Notes: generated from the letters alone by a model not told the origin. Shown: positions 1 to 9,684, counted from the first letter of the stretch. The stretch: 32,985 nucleotides of DNA from Welwitschia mirabilis (GCA_051453625.1 JBOZIK010000001.1:215830818-215863802); one strand, 5' to 3'. Program-made: numbers and translations.

Positions 1-1589
1 TAATATTATTTAAATGGAGAACCATAATAATGCCCAAAATAATTCATGTAAGAGTCACTTAGAATGATACTTGACAGCGCATGGCAGAGGTTATACAAAT
101 GTTGTAATGAGAAGCAAAATAGATGGAGATAGAGCAACAAGGCTACGCTGATGCATGGAAGATGCAGGTAGGAGGATGTGTTATACTTATGATGGCAAAT
201 TATTAACATGAAGGCATGGTAGAATGGGCATAACCGTATAAGGCTTGGTGGAGAGCTAATGCAATAGGAAGCAAGGAAATGAGGAGAACAGACAGCGCAG
301 GAAGAACAAAACTAAATGCATTTCAAATTGAAGACAATCAAAGTTTAGATGGAAAGCATTAAAGATCACCTAAAATTCGAGGACATTTTATTTGGGATTG
401 ATTTACAGGATTTGTCCCAAATTTGGTTGTATTTATTGATGATTTTATAATTTATAAAGCATCATATCAAATTTAAGAGAAATTTAATGGATTAATGCAT
501 AAGGTTTAAGGCCTTTGACGTGAGCTTTTGTCCCTTAATCCTACAACCGTTATCTCTAAGAAATCTCAAAAAAAGGATTTCAGGTTTATGATGTTGTACC
601 CTACTAAGGGTTAAAATATTCTCCTTGGGCATCATACTTAGGAAGTGATAAAATAGTAAATTTGTAGATGCAGGAAAGAAAGGGGGCGATTTACTAATTA
701 TGAAGTGCGGTTAGATACATAGAGGAATGTAAATATATAAGTATGCAAAAACCCAAACTTTATAGAGAGAGCTAATATTTGTGAGAGAGAGAAAAATAAA
801 ATCAAGTTGAATAAAGACTACCTTGGATCTCAACCTCAAATAATTCAATAAAGAAATAACGCTAAAAATTAAAGAAGTAACAAATCAAACTAGATTCAAC
901 CAAGAGAATGAATAGTAAAACATAACTTTTAATACCACGCTACTTAATCCAAAGCTTCATGTAAGCAAATTAAGATGAAAAAGGCATTCAATCTTTAAAT
1001 GGTATTTCTAGAAATGATAACAACTGAGTGTGAAGAGGATGCAACTGAAATAGAGGTGTTTCAGAGGTTACAAGCATCTAGTTAATTTCTAATTTCATTA
1101 ATCAAAGGCCTCTTATAAGAAATGCACTAACACCTTTAACGTGACATTAAATTGCACCAAGAAATCTTTCAATAGTTGAATAACTAGGGCATCTCTCTTG
1201 TACTTCTGCAATAGTTGAATTTCACTAGCTAGATGTGTTATATAATATGTAGTTAGTAAAGCGTTGTGCTGGAAATTATGAAGTGATTAATATTTGATGC
1301 TTAGCATTTGAGAGCGCATGAGAAGGGTGGTGTTGCACTACAGGAGGAGAGGGACTTCATTATTAAAATGAAATGTTTCCAAGAAAGAAATTAATGGGTC
1401 AAGACATTTCTTTCAAAATGCTCCTCCCAACGCCTTCCAAAATGCTTCTCCCAGTTATATCACTCAATATTTGCTAGCATTGGAAAATTTTTTTATTTCT
1501 AGAAGTGGTGGTTAATTATAATTCTAAGGATTCCTTTTTATTTAAACATTATGCATTAAAGTCTGTGAGCACCTCTTCTTTACAACTTT
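1..1589. other. Unassigned AT-rich DNA
   Basis: No open coding frame of useful length is present, and the only open stretches are short, low-complexity and without recognisable domains. A weak reverse-transcriptase fossil lies at 402-476. A small imperfect inverted repeat (gaaagaaat at 1383-1391 and atttctttc at 1406-1414) and a loose direct repeat of a 'caaaatgctcctccc'-like phrase follow at 1415-1455. The base composition matches the surrounding transposon remnants, so this is probably old repeat DNA. I could not assign it to an element. Confidence 0.5.
402..476 (+). pseudogene. Possible reverse-transcriptase fossil (FIDD motif)
   Basis: One forward frame reads LVVFIDDFIIYKAS and then soon reaches a stop. 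This resembles the catalytic 'V-F-[IMV]-D-D' strand of Ty3/gypsy reverse transcriptases, in which the two Asp residues bind metal. The preceding residues (FTGFVPN) fit loosely with the helix before the catalytic strand. No other RT block can be followed with confidence on either side. Chance similarity in an AT-rich frame is a real alternative, so this is a low-confidence fossil only. Confidence 0.3.
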
Positions 1590-1590
1590 A

Positions 1591-1690
1591 GTTGGCTGGT
1601 GTAATGGTTAAGAGAGAGTGAAATGGAATAGGAGGTCGGTGGTTTGAGTTTGGACATCACATCTACTTTTCATTTTGCTTATAATTAAAC
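1591..1690 (+). mobile_element. tRNA-derived SINE-like head (copy 1)
   Basis: The segment has the layout of an internal RNA polymerase III promoter. An A-box-like tract (ttggctggtgtaatggtta, 1592-1610) lies about 45 bp before a B-box-like tract (ggtggtttgagtttgg, about 1638-1653), compared with the consensus GGTTCRANYCC. Many plant SINEs begin with such a tRNA-like head. The tail end was not found, so the element length is unknown. A similar segment lies at about 17335-17400. Confidence 0.45.
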
Positions 1691-2868
1691 CATTATCATG
1701 GCTCATCTTAATATCCTAATAATTAGATCTTTATAATATAACAATGGTGAATCTCAAACTAAAACCCCAAGAATTAAATGAATAACATCTCTTCAAATAT
1801 GATTAAATCCCCTTACCTAAACTTCATTATAAGTATCATTTGCCCTTAAATGTTTTAAATGCATCCTAGGCCATTTAGCTTAAGAAAATAAAAGCCTATT
1901 TAGAATTTCCTCCTAAGATTTTATCTTGTATTTATCAATATAAGCAACAAATGCCAAATGAAATTCTACAACTTAATCTTCAGATTACCATCTAAATTAT
2001 TTTAAAAATTATTCTTTTAATTAATAAGATATAACCATAGTTACATGTTTGTTTAAACTAAGCATCAATGTAAAACACCACATAAGTAAAATCTTACATT
2101 AGATAAGAAGCACTTGTAATCCTTAAAATAAAAAGGGAAATACATTGTTCACATAACACTTTTTATAATAAATTCGAATGCATTAATCACATTCATGTCA
2201 GTCCTTCACTAAATACATGAATTTAGGCATTAAGTAAAAAAATAACTCTTCATCCAACCACAGTGTCTGACTCATCCAAAGACCATCCTCATGCTAGATC
2301 CTGCACAAGCAAGCATGGCATGAGAACTGTACCTTCACAGTTCCCAGTATGATCCATGATAAGGTTTAAGGTAAGGGTTTTGAGAATAGGAAGGAATACA
2401 CAAAGTATCAATTGACCAAAACCTCACATCAACACAAAAGTTGAGGTAAAATATCCATATATCATGATGAACAGTATGAACATTATAAACAATATGAATA
2501 GTATGCCCCATCAGAGGGATGTCAACTATCCATTATCTACTAGATCATTCCTATGACCAATAGGAGTCATTTAGGTCATATAAGAGATAAACATATTTGC
2601 ATGAACCAAAAAGATAACAATAAAACCATATAAACCATACAGAAATGAAGATGAAAGACCATGAAACCATATAAGAGATTAATGAAAAATCATAGAACCA
2701 TATCGATTTTTAAGAAGAACTCAAAATCTCTGTAAGTATTCAAGGTTTTTCCAAGCTCCAAGACTCGATAGCAAATGGTTCTCTAAAAATGAAAGTAAGG
2801 CAAAAGAAGGAGGGGAGTCCTATTGATAATCAAGATTTGGTGGAATGCAAAGAGTCACAAGAATATGA
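1691..2868. other. Unassigned AT-rich DNA with short repeats
   Basis: No coding potential is seen. At 2469-2504 there are four degenerate 9-bp units (gaacagtat, gaacattat, aaacaatat, gaatagtat). Part of the segment could be LTR of the minus-strand element whose LTR ends at 3324, because a 'TGTAAAACACC' phrase at 2069 resembles the inverted LTR terminus seen at 3865. I could not align the two LTR bodies, so this is only a suggestion. Confidence 0.4.
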
Positions 2869-2869
2869 G

Positions 2870-2980
2870 GACAAACAAAAGTTGGCAAAGATTCCTTACA
2901 TATGAAGACAAATGAAAGCTGGCAAAGATTCCTTGCATATGAAGACAAACGAAAGTTGGCAAAGATTCCTTGCATATGAA
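2870..2980. repeat. 37-bp minisatellite, three copies
   Basis: Three head-to-tail units of exactly 37 bp occupy 2870-2906, 2907-2943 and 2944-2980. The core is 'gttggcaaagattccttgca' with four or fewer differences between copies, and a fourth unit starts (gataaa) and fails. The unit length is not a multiple of three, so this is unlikely to be a coding repeat. Confidence 0.9.
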
Positions 2981-3204
2981 GATAAAATATCATGAATGAG
3001 GGTGGTTATATGATAAGGATTTCCGTTACCTTGTCAGGCCACCGGGAAAATAATAAACAACAATTAAGCTTATATAATTAATAATAATGAGACATTAGTA
3101 ATAACTAAAACATTCCATAACATGATAGCAGTTTTAATAAAAATAATAACTCTACATATTAAGCATCTTTAAAATAATTTGACATTTTTTAAAATGAGCA
3201 ATGC

Positions 3205-3324
3205 ATAAGCCAAAGCACAAAATAACATTCATAAACTATTTAGAAATAAAAAACATTTAAGATTTAGCATAAATTATTAGCCTTAAAATATTTAATCTTA
3301 AGTCTTGAAATTTGGAACGTGACA
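3205..3324 (-). mobile_element. Ty3/gypsy LTR 5' end (minus strand), Tekay/Del-like
   Basis: Read on the minus strand, this starts TGTCACGTTCC, the usual beginning of a plant Ty3 LTR. It directly follows a purine tract and a GAGGACGAAAC phrase that in Tekay/Del-type elements lies just after the polyprotein stop. The same end sequence recurs at 5304-5403 (shared 'ataagccaaagcacaaaata' and 'ccttaaaatatttaatctta'), so both are LTR termini of one family in the same orientation. The inner LTR boundary, at lower coordinates, could not be found. Confidence 0.7.
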
Positions 3325-3339
3325 TTTCTCCATCTCTTT
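3325..3339 (-). promoter_or_regulatory. Polypurine tract of the Tekay/Del-like remnant
   Basis: On the minus strand this reads aaagagatggagaaa, 14 purines of 15, ending exactly where the LTR begins with TGTCACG. Such a tract primes plus-strand DNA synthesis in LTR retrotransposons. The phrase gaggacgaaac lies about ten bases upstream of it in the element sense. Confidence 0.7.
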
Positions 3340-3848
3340 AAAAAGTTTCGTCCTCAAAACTAAAAATTGATAAATGATTTACCTCTTAAACTATGCTTCT
3401 TCCACTTATACCATAAAAGTTGCTCATTAATAAGTTGTTAGGTAATAAAATTTAATATTTCTAATGCATTTTGCATAAAAACCAATCATGTTTCTATATG
3501 TTTTATGTTTTTGACACCTTGAAAGTTGTAGAATCCATTCTCTTAACTTGCATTATCATTTTCTTAATAGAGTTATCATCTTTCTTACCATTGTTTGCTC
3601 ATGAACTTCACCCACTAAGTTGTTAACTAGTATTCGATCTTTAATTTAATTAGTTCATCACTTTTCTTGAAGCCATAGTATTCCTGTAGAAATCCATTAC
3701 ACATATTATAATATCATATTAAGATAGTTAAGCCAAGTGAATTTTCAACGCTGACAATAGTTATCCCCAATGAAATTGCCAACTTAACAATAGTTATGCC
3801 AGAATTTATTAACTTAACCATAGTTGTTCCCATTAAATTTGAAACCTA
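3340..3848 (-). mobile_element. Residual internal region of a Tekay/Del-like element
   Basis: Only about 540 bp separate the purine tract from the primer site, where an autonomous Ty3 element would carry 4-5 kb of gag-pol. No gag, RT or integrase motif is readable. The stretch holds a three-unit degenerate repeat at 3754-3846, with units starting acaatagttat, acaatagttat and accatagttgt (spacing 33 and 30 bp). Either a large internal deletion or a non-coding derivative element would explain it. Confidence 0.5.
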
Positions 3849-3861
3849 GGCTCTGATACCA
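3849..3861 (-). promoter_or_regulatory. iMet-type primer binding site
   Basis: The plus strand reads ggctctgatacca, the reverse complement of TGGTATCAGAGCC, the standard initiator-Met tRNA primer site of plant LTR retrotransposons. Three bases later (3865) comes TGTGAAGGTC, which resembles the inverted LTR terminus. The order fits a minus-strand element with its 5' LTR at higher coordinates. Confidence 0.75.
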
Positions 3862-4116
3862 AAATGTGAAGGTCTAAAAGTTCTCTAGTTGAAGAATTTA
3901 ACTCACTTTAATACCAAAATATAAAGGTCCAAAATTTTTAATGTTAAAAACTTCAAAAATCACTCTGATGCTCTGATATCAAAATGTAAGATCCTAGAAT
4001 TTTGCACTTAAATTTTTCATGTAGCTCTGATATCAAATGTAAAAGACCCAAAATTTCTACAGTTGAAAATCTTTAAACTTGCACTAATACCCAAAATATA
4101 AAACCTCTGTATTAAA
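3851..4116 (-). repeat. Tandem array of primer-site/LTR-end units (about 55-65 bp x5)
   Basis: Five degenerate units begin at about 3851, 3906, 3971, 4025 and 4082. Each has 'ctctgata(c/t)c aaaa tgtaa..g(a/g)(t/c)cc' followed by a t-rich arm containing 'gttgaaaa..tt'. The phrase combines the iMet primer site complement with the adjacent inverted LTR terminus. Unit 3 also holds a partial extra 'ctctgatg' at 3963. One unit is the expected junction. The other four look like an amplification of that junction. Confidence 0.75.
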
Positions 4117-5403
4117 TATAAATCTAAAGAATTAATAGTGGTCCAATGAAATTATATAATATGTAATTTAATTTAATTATTAAATAAAATTACTTAAGTT
4201 ATTTAGACTATTTTGCGTTATTCATTTATCAAATGGTAATAGTGACTTAAAATGTTTAAAAATAATAAAATAGAGTGTGTTTTTTATTCAAAACACTCCA
4301 TTATTACCTTATAGGGCACAAATTAAGCTCATATCCATGAAAAGAAATTTAGGAAGTTATGTTCAAGCCTTTTTTATGTTTTTAAAAAAAAAAAAAATTC
4401 GAAACAGTAAACAAAAGCGTTGGAAAATGATAAAATAGGCTACATTTTTTATTTGAAACACCTAGGTTTTACCCTTAAGGGTATGGATTAATCTTATATT
4501 TATAAAAAGACTATTCAAAAGCTAGTTTTAAAACATTTAAACTTTCAAAAAAAATAAAGACAATTGCTGATTCTAATAATGAAAAGAATATGTTTCTTAA
4601 AGAGGGATGATTAGCTTTATGCACAAGAAAAGGAAGACACTGAGATGAGAAGGCATAAAAGAGAGGAAGATAATGTGTAAAAAATATCACATTATAGAAG
4701 GTAATCACATCTAATATTTTACGGAGAAAGCATGTAAGCAAAAATGCAATAAAAGCAGCTGAGAGAAATATGGAGGTTAGGGAGAAATTTGATCCATGGA
4801 AGGGAGGAAAAGGACATACACAGGATTGTAAGGAAATCAATCATGCATTGCTAAAAATAATTATAATACAGTGATAGTTAAATTTTAAATGAGCCATTTC
4901 TTTTATTTAATAGGTGCCTTCTTGATGTAACGGTAAAAGAACAAATAATAGAAAGAAAGGACGTCGTTATGATTCTGTAACCGCTTTTTTTTCACTTCTT
5001 CTTTTATTACGCAAAAGAAATATCTAATAAAATACATTAAGGAAAAATATTATCAAATCTAATCGCTTATATTTGGGTTTTCTTATTTCTTATGCGATTC
5101 TGTGTGGGCATCTTAAGTTGAAGTATCCTCATAATAATTAATTAAGTCTATAAAAATACATTATTTATGCTTATTAATAGAAGAAGTAAATTGAATTGAG
5201 AATNNNNNNNNNNNNNNNNNNNNNNNNNNNNNNNNNNNNNNNNNNNNNNNNNNNNNNNNNNNNNNNNNNNNNNNNNNNNNNNNNNNNNNNNNNNNNNNNN
5301 NNNATAAGCCAAAGCACAAAATAATACTATTAGAAATAAAAGAAAACATGAATTATTAGCCTTAAAATATTTAATCTTAATTTTTAAAATTTGGGACATG
5401 ACA
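3865..5403 (-). mobile_element. 5' LTR of the Tekay/Del-like element (minus strand, with gap)
   Basis: The left end is the LTR 3' terminus next to the primer site, and the right end is TGTCATGTCCC on the minus strand at 5403. The body is AT-rich and non-coding. It contains a 14-A run (4384-4397) and two diverged copies of an 'aat(a/g)ataaaatag' block starting at 4261 and 4426 (spacing 165 bp), and is broken by N at 5204-5303. The reading frames here are short and show no domains. Pairing with the LTR end at 3324 is inferred from the shared terminus, orientation and primer site. Confidence 0.55.
5204..5303. other. Assembly gap, 100 N
   Basis: A run of exactly 100 N, a conventional placeholder for a gap of unknown size. 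Unlike three other gaps in this window, its two flanks do not repeat each other, so real sequence is missing, probably part of the LTR. Confidence 0.95.
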
Positions 5404-5408
5404 CTATC

Positions 5409-7215
5409 TAAAGCTAAAGTTTTATATTTTTAAGTCCTTTTAAGCCTCAATCTTTGTAGGTTCTATAAGAAAGAAAGTTTACATTAGCTCATAGGTCTAA
5501 TAAGGCTTGATTAAGTTGCTTATTTCCTATGGTGATTGCAATATTAGGGCATATAGGATATTTATACTTGGTTGAAAATTGATTCTAAAGGGTTACATTC
5601 ATTTCATATGCTAAAAAGGCTTTTCTTCATACATTCATATGTCTTTTCACTGTGCATATATCTTCAAGAATATTCATATAGTAATGTACTTGTTTAATGG
5701 CTTCTAAAAGAGGGATATCTATCTTAACTTTCTTAAAGATCTCTAAAGCTTGTAATTGTTTTTTCATGATATTATGTTTTCTAAGTTATTAAAGAAAAGG
5801 AAGGAGCTCTTTGTATATGGGTAAGGGTTCCTTAATTATTTTATCCTTTTCCTTGTTTTTCATGGAGGTTGGTTTTTCTTTAGTTTTATTTTGTGTATGT
5901 AGATTATATAATTCTTTTCTACTTCTAAGATGAATGGACTTAGTCTCCTTTATGTGTGTGGGCTCTATCATTTTTGTAAACCTAAATCCCTTTAGATTTA
6001 ATTAAGAGCTCATATAAAATTTATTTTTTTCCATTTGATTTAGGATAAAGAGAATTCAGTTTGGATTTAGAATTATTGAAGAACTTGAATTATGGATTAA
6101 GTATTCTATTCAAGATTATTTAATTAGGAGAAATGTTGGTTTAGTATTTATTCATAATTATAATTGAGTTGGACTTAAGTCTCCATAAACTTTTTTATTA
6201 ATTTCTCAAAGGAGGTAGATGAAGATAGATTTTGATAATTAAATAAGAAGGGATGACAAGATAATAAAGGAATGAGTTCTTTGGTTAATTGATTTGATTT
6301 TGACTATATCAATTATATTATTTCTAAGAAAAGTTGGATAATTTCTCCACAAGGGGTTGTATTTATTTAAATGGGGTTATTATTTTAATTTTGCCATTAG
6401 TATCTTACTACATTAATTTACTCATTTACCACATTTTGAAATAAGGGGATAGATGGATATTTGAATATTTCATGGATATCTATGTGGTAAATCAAGCATT
6501 TTATTTTATTAATCAAGGGTAAATATGAAAGTGAAGTGGTTAGATATTCTACTCTTTGTGCTAATTCATTTATTCTATTATTAACTTTAAGACTTTTAAG
6601 GACTTTAAACATACTTGCAGATCTAATGAGATAATAAGATCTAGGTGGTTTACTAGGATTCTTTTAAGTTTTAAATCTACTAGCTATGGTTTTAAGTTAA
6701 TCCCAACTACTAAGGAAATTTTTCATATTCATCATCTCAACTAGTTATCTATTCTTTGTGAATAACCCATCATGAAAGAAACATTTATTCCTCCCTAGCT
6801 TAAATCCATGTTGGAAACATTTTTGTAATAAGTTCTTGAATCTTTTTAAGGCTTGGAAAAATGTTTTATAGTCCTTTTGCTGATAGTTCATTATTTCCTT
6901 TCTTAAGGAATTTGTTTGATGATTAGAGAAAAACTTTGATATGAAGGCCTTATTAAGGTTGAACCAAGATCTAATGGATAAGGGCTTGAGGGTGTAGAAT
7001 CAAGATTTTGCATTCTCTTTTAAAACAAATTAAAATAAAGTTAGCCTAAGGGTGTTTAATGTGTTTAGATATTGAATAATAGTTGATAAAATACATTCAA
7101 ATTCCTTAAGGTGTACGTATGAGTCCTCAGATTCTAAACCATAGAAGTGAGGCAAAAGTTAAATGGTAGAAGGCTTGAATTCTAACCTTTGATTTACATA
7201 TAGTTGCACTATATA
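5409..7215 (-). pseudogene. OTA-type (Athila/Tat) gag-protease pseudogene, element I
   Basis: In element order the minus strand carries a gag N-terminal block (GLESED...HLKEFE, about 7095-7140) and then the Retrotrans_gag core (LKPLSIRSWF, F..KFFSNHQTNSLRKEI, VEMM) down to about 6418. Next come a KYNPLWRNYP motif (6336-6375) and HLRSRKEL, corresponding to the usual TLRSGKEL (5911-5935). Last is an aspartic-protease block IAITIGNKQLNQALLDL (about 5495-5545) whose DLGAS-type active site reads D-L-stop-A-N (5483-5500). Gag forms the virus-like particle and the protease cuts the polyprotein. Frames change several times and stops are common; one Trp codon at about 7000 is TGA. The coding sequence ends abruptly at the LTR boundary at 5403, so reverse transcriptase is missing. 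Lineage is judged by motif from memory. Confidence 0.85.
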
Positions 7216-8253
7216 GGAAGATTTTCATAAGCATTATTATTGAATGCAATCACAAATATTTTCTTAGGTTGGGTATTACTTGCATTAACTTGGGATTTGA
7301 CTACCTCTTAAGCAAGATAGTAGGTAATTAAATGATCAATTATATCTTTATTAGATAATGCTCTATTAAAAGATAATCAGAAATTAAGTATATCATTTGG
7401 ATTTTGTTGTTATTAAGTTGTGGAGGCTTATTATCTTTGATTATCATTTAGGTTTTCTTAGGAGGTAGAGGCTTATTCCCTTTGGATTTCATCATGGTAC
7501 TAGTTTCGTTCCTCTATTTAGAAAAGGGATTTATATTATTGAGGATATTTCTAATTAACTTACTTAACCCATCATGGATCAAAGGAATGTAAGATTTCAA
7601 GTAGGTTTTAAATAAGGTTAGAAAAGGTTTTATATAAATCCTATAAGATAAAAAGTTTTATTACTTTTTATAGAGGTTACAAAGATGTTTCTCAGAAAAG
7701 CTAGTATGCTAGTCAAGGAATGCAATGGCACTAGTTTAGCTATAGATTTTTGCCTTAATAAAAATACATAGATTTGTAGATGCCTTGTGGAACATTCACT
7801 GTACTAGGATTGTAGAAAAACATAATAAAGATAAAAAATGTAAGTACACTTGAAATTAATCTTAATAAAATAATTAATTTTTAGATTTTTAATGTTTATA
7901 ATAGCATACAAAGATATAAAACCTAAATTACAAAAGTACAAAGGTAAAAGAAAACATCCAATAAGAGTTAAAATTTTAGAATTTTTTCCTATAAGTCACA
8001 ACCTACAAAATACTTTTAGATCTACACTCAAAACAAGTTGAGTAAAAAGTAAAGAAAATATAAAATTAAACATGTTTAGGCACCACTAGAATAACTTGTA
8101 TCAAAGAAAACAACACTCAAAAGAAAGAAAAAGAGGACCAATTTAGGTATCAGTGGAATACACTATTACCCAACACTTAAAAAATAAAAAATACCTAAAA
8201 AGCTTACAAGAAAGAAAATTTTGTGCTCTTTTTGAGTAGATACCATGTTATTA
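7216..8253 (-). other. Leader between primer site and gag, element I
   Basis: This non-coding AT-rich stretch lies between the primer site and the first readable gag block. Read on the minus strand it has pyrimidine-rich tracts and the phrase 'ctagtggtgcctaaac', also present as 'ctagtggtacctaaac' in the leader of element III at about 20640. The shared phrase supports one family for elements I and III. The gag start codon cannot be fixed. Confidence 0.6.
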
Positions 8254-8271
8254 TCCCTAGCAACAACACCA
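8254..8271 (-). promoter_or_regulatory. tRNA-Asp-type primer binding site, element I
   Basis: The minus strand reads TGGTGTTGTTGCTAGGGA, which matches the OTA primer site TGGCGCCGTTGCCGGGGA with every difference a transition. It is followed by ATAATAACATGGTA, close to ATAATGATATAGTA after the element III primer site. In Athila-type elements this site pairs with the 3' end of tRNA-Asp. Confidence 0.8.
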
Positions 8272-9250
8272 AATCTATTTATTTCATATAATAAACTAGA
8301 TTTAACTAAGCTAATACTTAGTATCATTCTTTTCATAAGGATAATTAGGGTAGGTTTTTAAAATTTACATAATCTTAATTAACTTGAAAGTTTTAATTAA
8401 AAGAAAGGTAAATAAGAGAGTTAAAAAATGTATTATAAAACTTCATAGGAAAGTAGAAAATTGAGCATCCTCCAAGTTTTTATTAACTTGTTCTTTGACA
8501 ATCTTTTACTCTAATGATATCTTATGCTTTTCTGTAATAAACTTAAAACTATTAAGTATGTTGGCCAAAGTCATGCTGACATAATCCCATTCATCATATG
8601 AATATTGCTAAACTCAATTACCACTTGGTCCTTCATAGTCTTGTAATAAAAATAAAAAGTAAGAATCCTAGGTACTTAAAATCTATGAACTTACCAAGAC
8701 TTAGATCAAGTAATTATAAAAGTTATTCAAATAAAAATGGAACATGATAATTAAGTTATTACCTAAGTATCCAAGTACAGAGTAACTCACAACTTAGAAT
8801 TAAAACCAAATGAACTTTTATGTAGTGAAGAAAATGCATTACATCAAAGAAAGATGGATGCAAGTAGAACTCCTCAAGCTATCCTTGAAGGAAAACTCAC
8901 TCCTGAAAGAAGTTCTTAAAAGGCCATTATTACTTCATACTCCAAAGGTTCTATATTCATCTGAAAATAAAGGATATTATAATGAAAGGCTCAAGGCCCT
9001 TTTATAGAAAAATATTAAGGGTGGAAGTGGTTATAAGCCTTTAGCTTGTAGTGTTAGGTAAGTAGTTATAAAATGATGGCATTACGTATGACATTTGTTA
9101 TTTTTCATTAGGTAGAGATCATCATGATAAGGCTAATACTTGACTCCTGAATGTTTCTACTACTATAAACTACTATCCTTATCATATGTCTTCATTATCA
9201 TCCTACTTAGTAATGCCATATGTGACTGCTATGTGCTATGGTTATCACTG
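8272..9250 (-). mobile_element. LTR of OTA-type element I (minus strand)
   Basis: This lies directly outside the primer site, where the 5' LTR should be. In the minus sense it contains 'gatgatctctacc', then 'ctacaagc..aaggcttataaccac' and a TATAAAAG box, in the same order as the LTR of element III at 19590-19798. This makes it a diverged LTR of the same family. The open stretch inside it (8810-9007 forward) has no domain and is not a gene. The outer (U3) boundary could not be placed and lies somewhere between about 9250 and 9600. Confidence 0.65.
8999..9006 (-). promoter_or_regulatory. LTR TATA box, element I
   Basis: The minus strand reads tataaaag, preceded by a C-rich 'cttccaccctt' and followed by 'ggccttgagccttt'. 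The layout matches the TATA boxes of the element III LTRs at 19791 and 24767, so this is the likely U3 core promoter. Confidence 0.6.
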
Positions 9251-9599
9251 CCATGGGTCGTTAAAGATGTAAGTTATTTTTAAGGTGAAATCTAATTAAG
9301 CCCATAACTCCATTTATTTAAATTTCACATAATAAGTTAGGAATGTAAGAATTAAGGTATTTTTCTTAGAAGAACCAGTGATGTTGGGTGACCTAGATAG
9401 TGGCTCAAATATTTAAAGCTATATTATCTTCAATTTTAAGCATGTCCTTCAAAGTATGATAAATACCCTAAAAATGTCATGGATAAATGATAAGTTCACA
9501 ATTATTAAACCAATGGAAGATATGTTTTCATGATAAAATTAATTATATTAAGAGCTTCCATTAAGATAAATTAGTTAATTAACTTGATTAGAATATCAA

Positions 9600-9684
9600 C
9601 TTTTATATGTTAACATGATTCCTCCACCTGGTTTATAGGTGTTGGAATATGAGTCATTTTTTTAGTCTTGCTACTAGTGTCCTA
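9600..9684 (-). pseudogene. OTA gag C-terminal fragment, element II (left of the LINE)
   Basis: The minus strand reads YSNTYKPG and, after a one-base frame change, WRNH at 9614-9652, the gag motif that precedes the protease in Athila/Tat elements. The bases between the LINE and this motif (tagtaggacactagtagcaa) align with tagtaagatactaatggcaa in element I. It is therefore the continuation of the gag fragment at 14623-15302. Nothing clearly coding follows before the element I LTR. Confidence 0.75.

Noticed and set aside
6-209. Reverse-strand open stretch of 67 residues at the left end
   Set aside because: Low-complexity Leu/Tyr/His-rich translation of AT-rich DNA with no domain and no supporting signals.
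1591-1690. A functional tRNA gene
   Set aside because: The acceptor and anticodon stems do not pair and the B box deviates from consensus; a SINE-like relic is more likely.
4511-4840. Reverse-strand open stretch of 109 residues, Phe/Leu/Ser-rich
   Set aside because: It lies inside the LTR of the Tekay/Del-like element; the hydrophobic look comes from t-rich codons and there is no homology signal I recognise.
5148-5399. Reverse-strand open stretches spanning the N run
   Set aside because: They are open only because N is read as unknown residues.
8810-9007. Forward 65-residue open stretch
   Set aside because: It overlaps the promoter region of a minus-strand LTR in the antisense direction and shows no domain.
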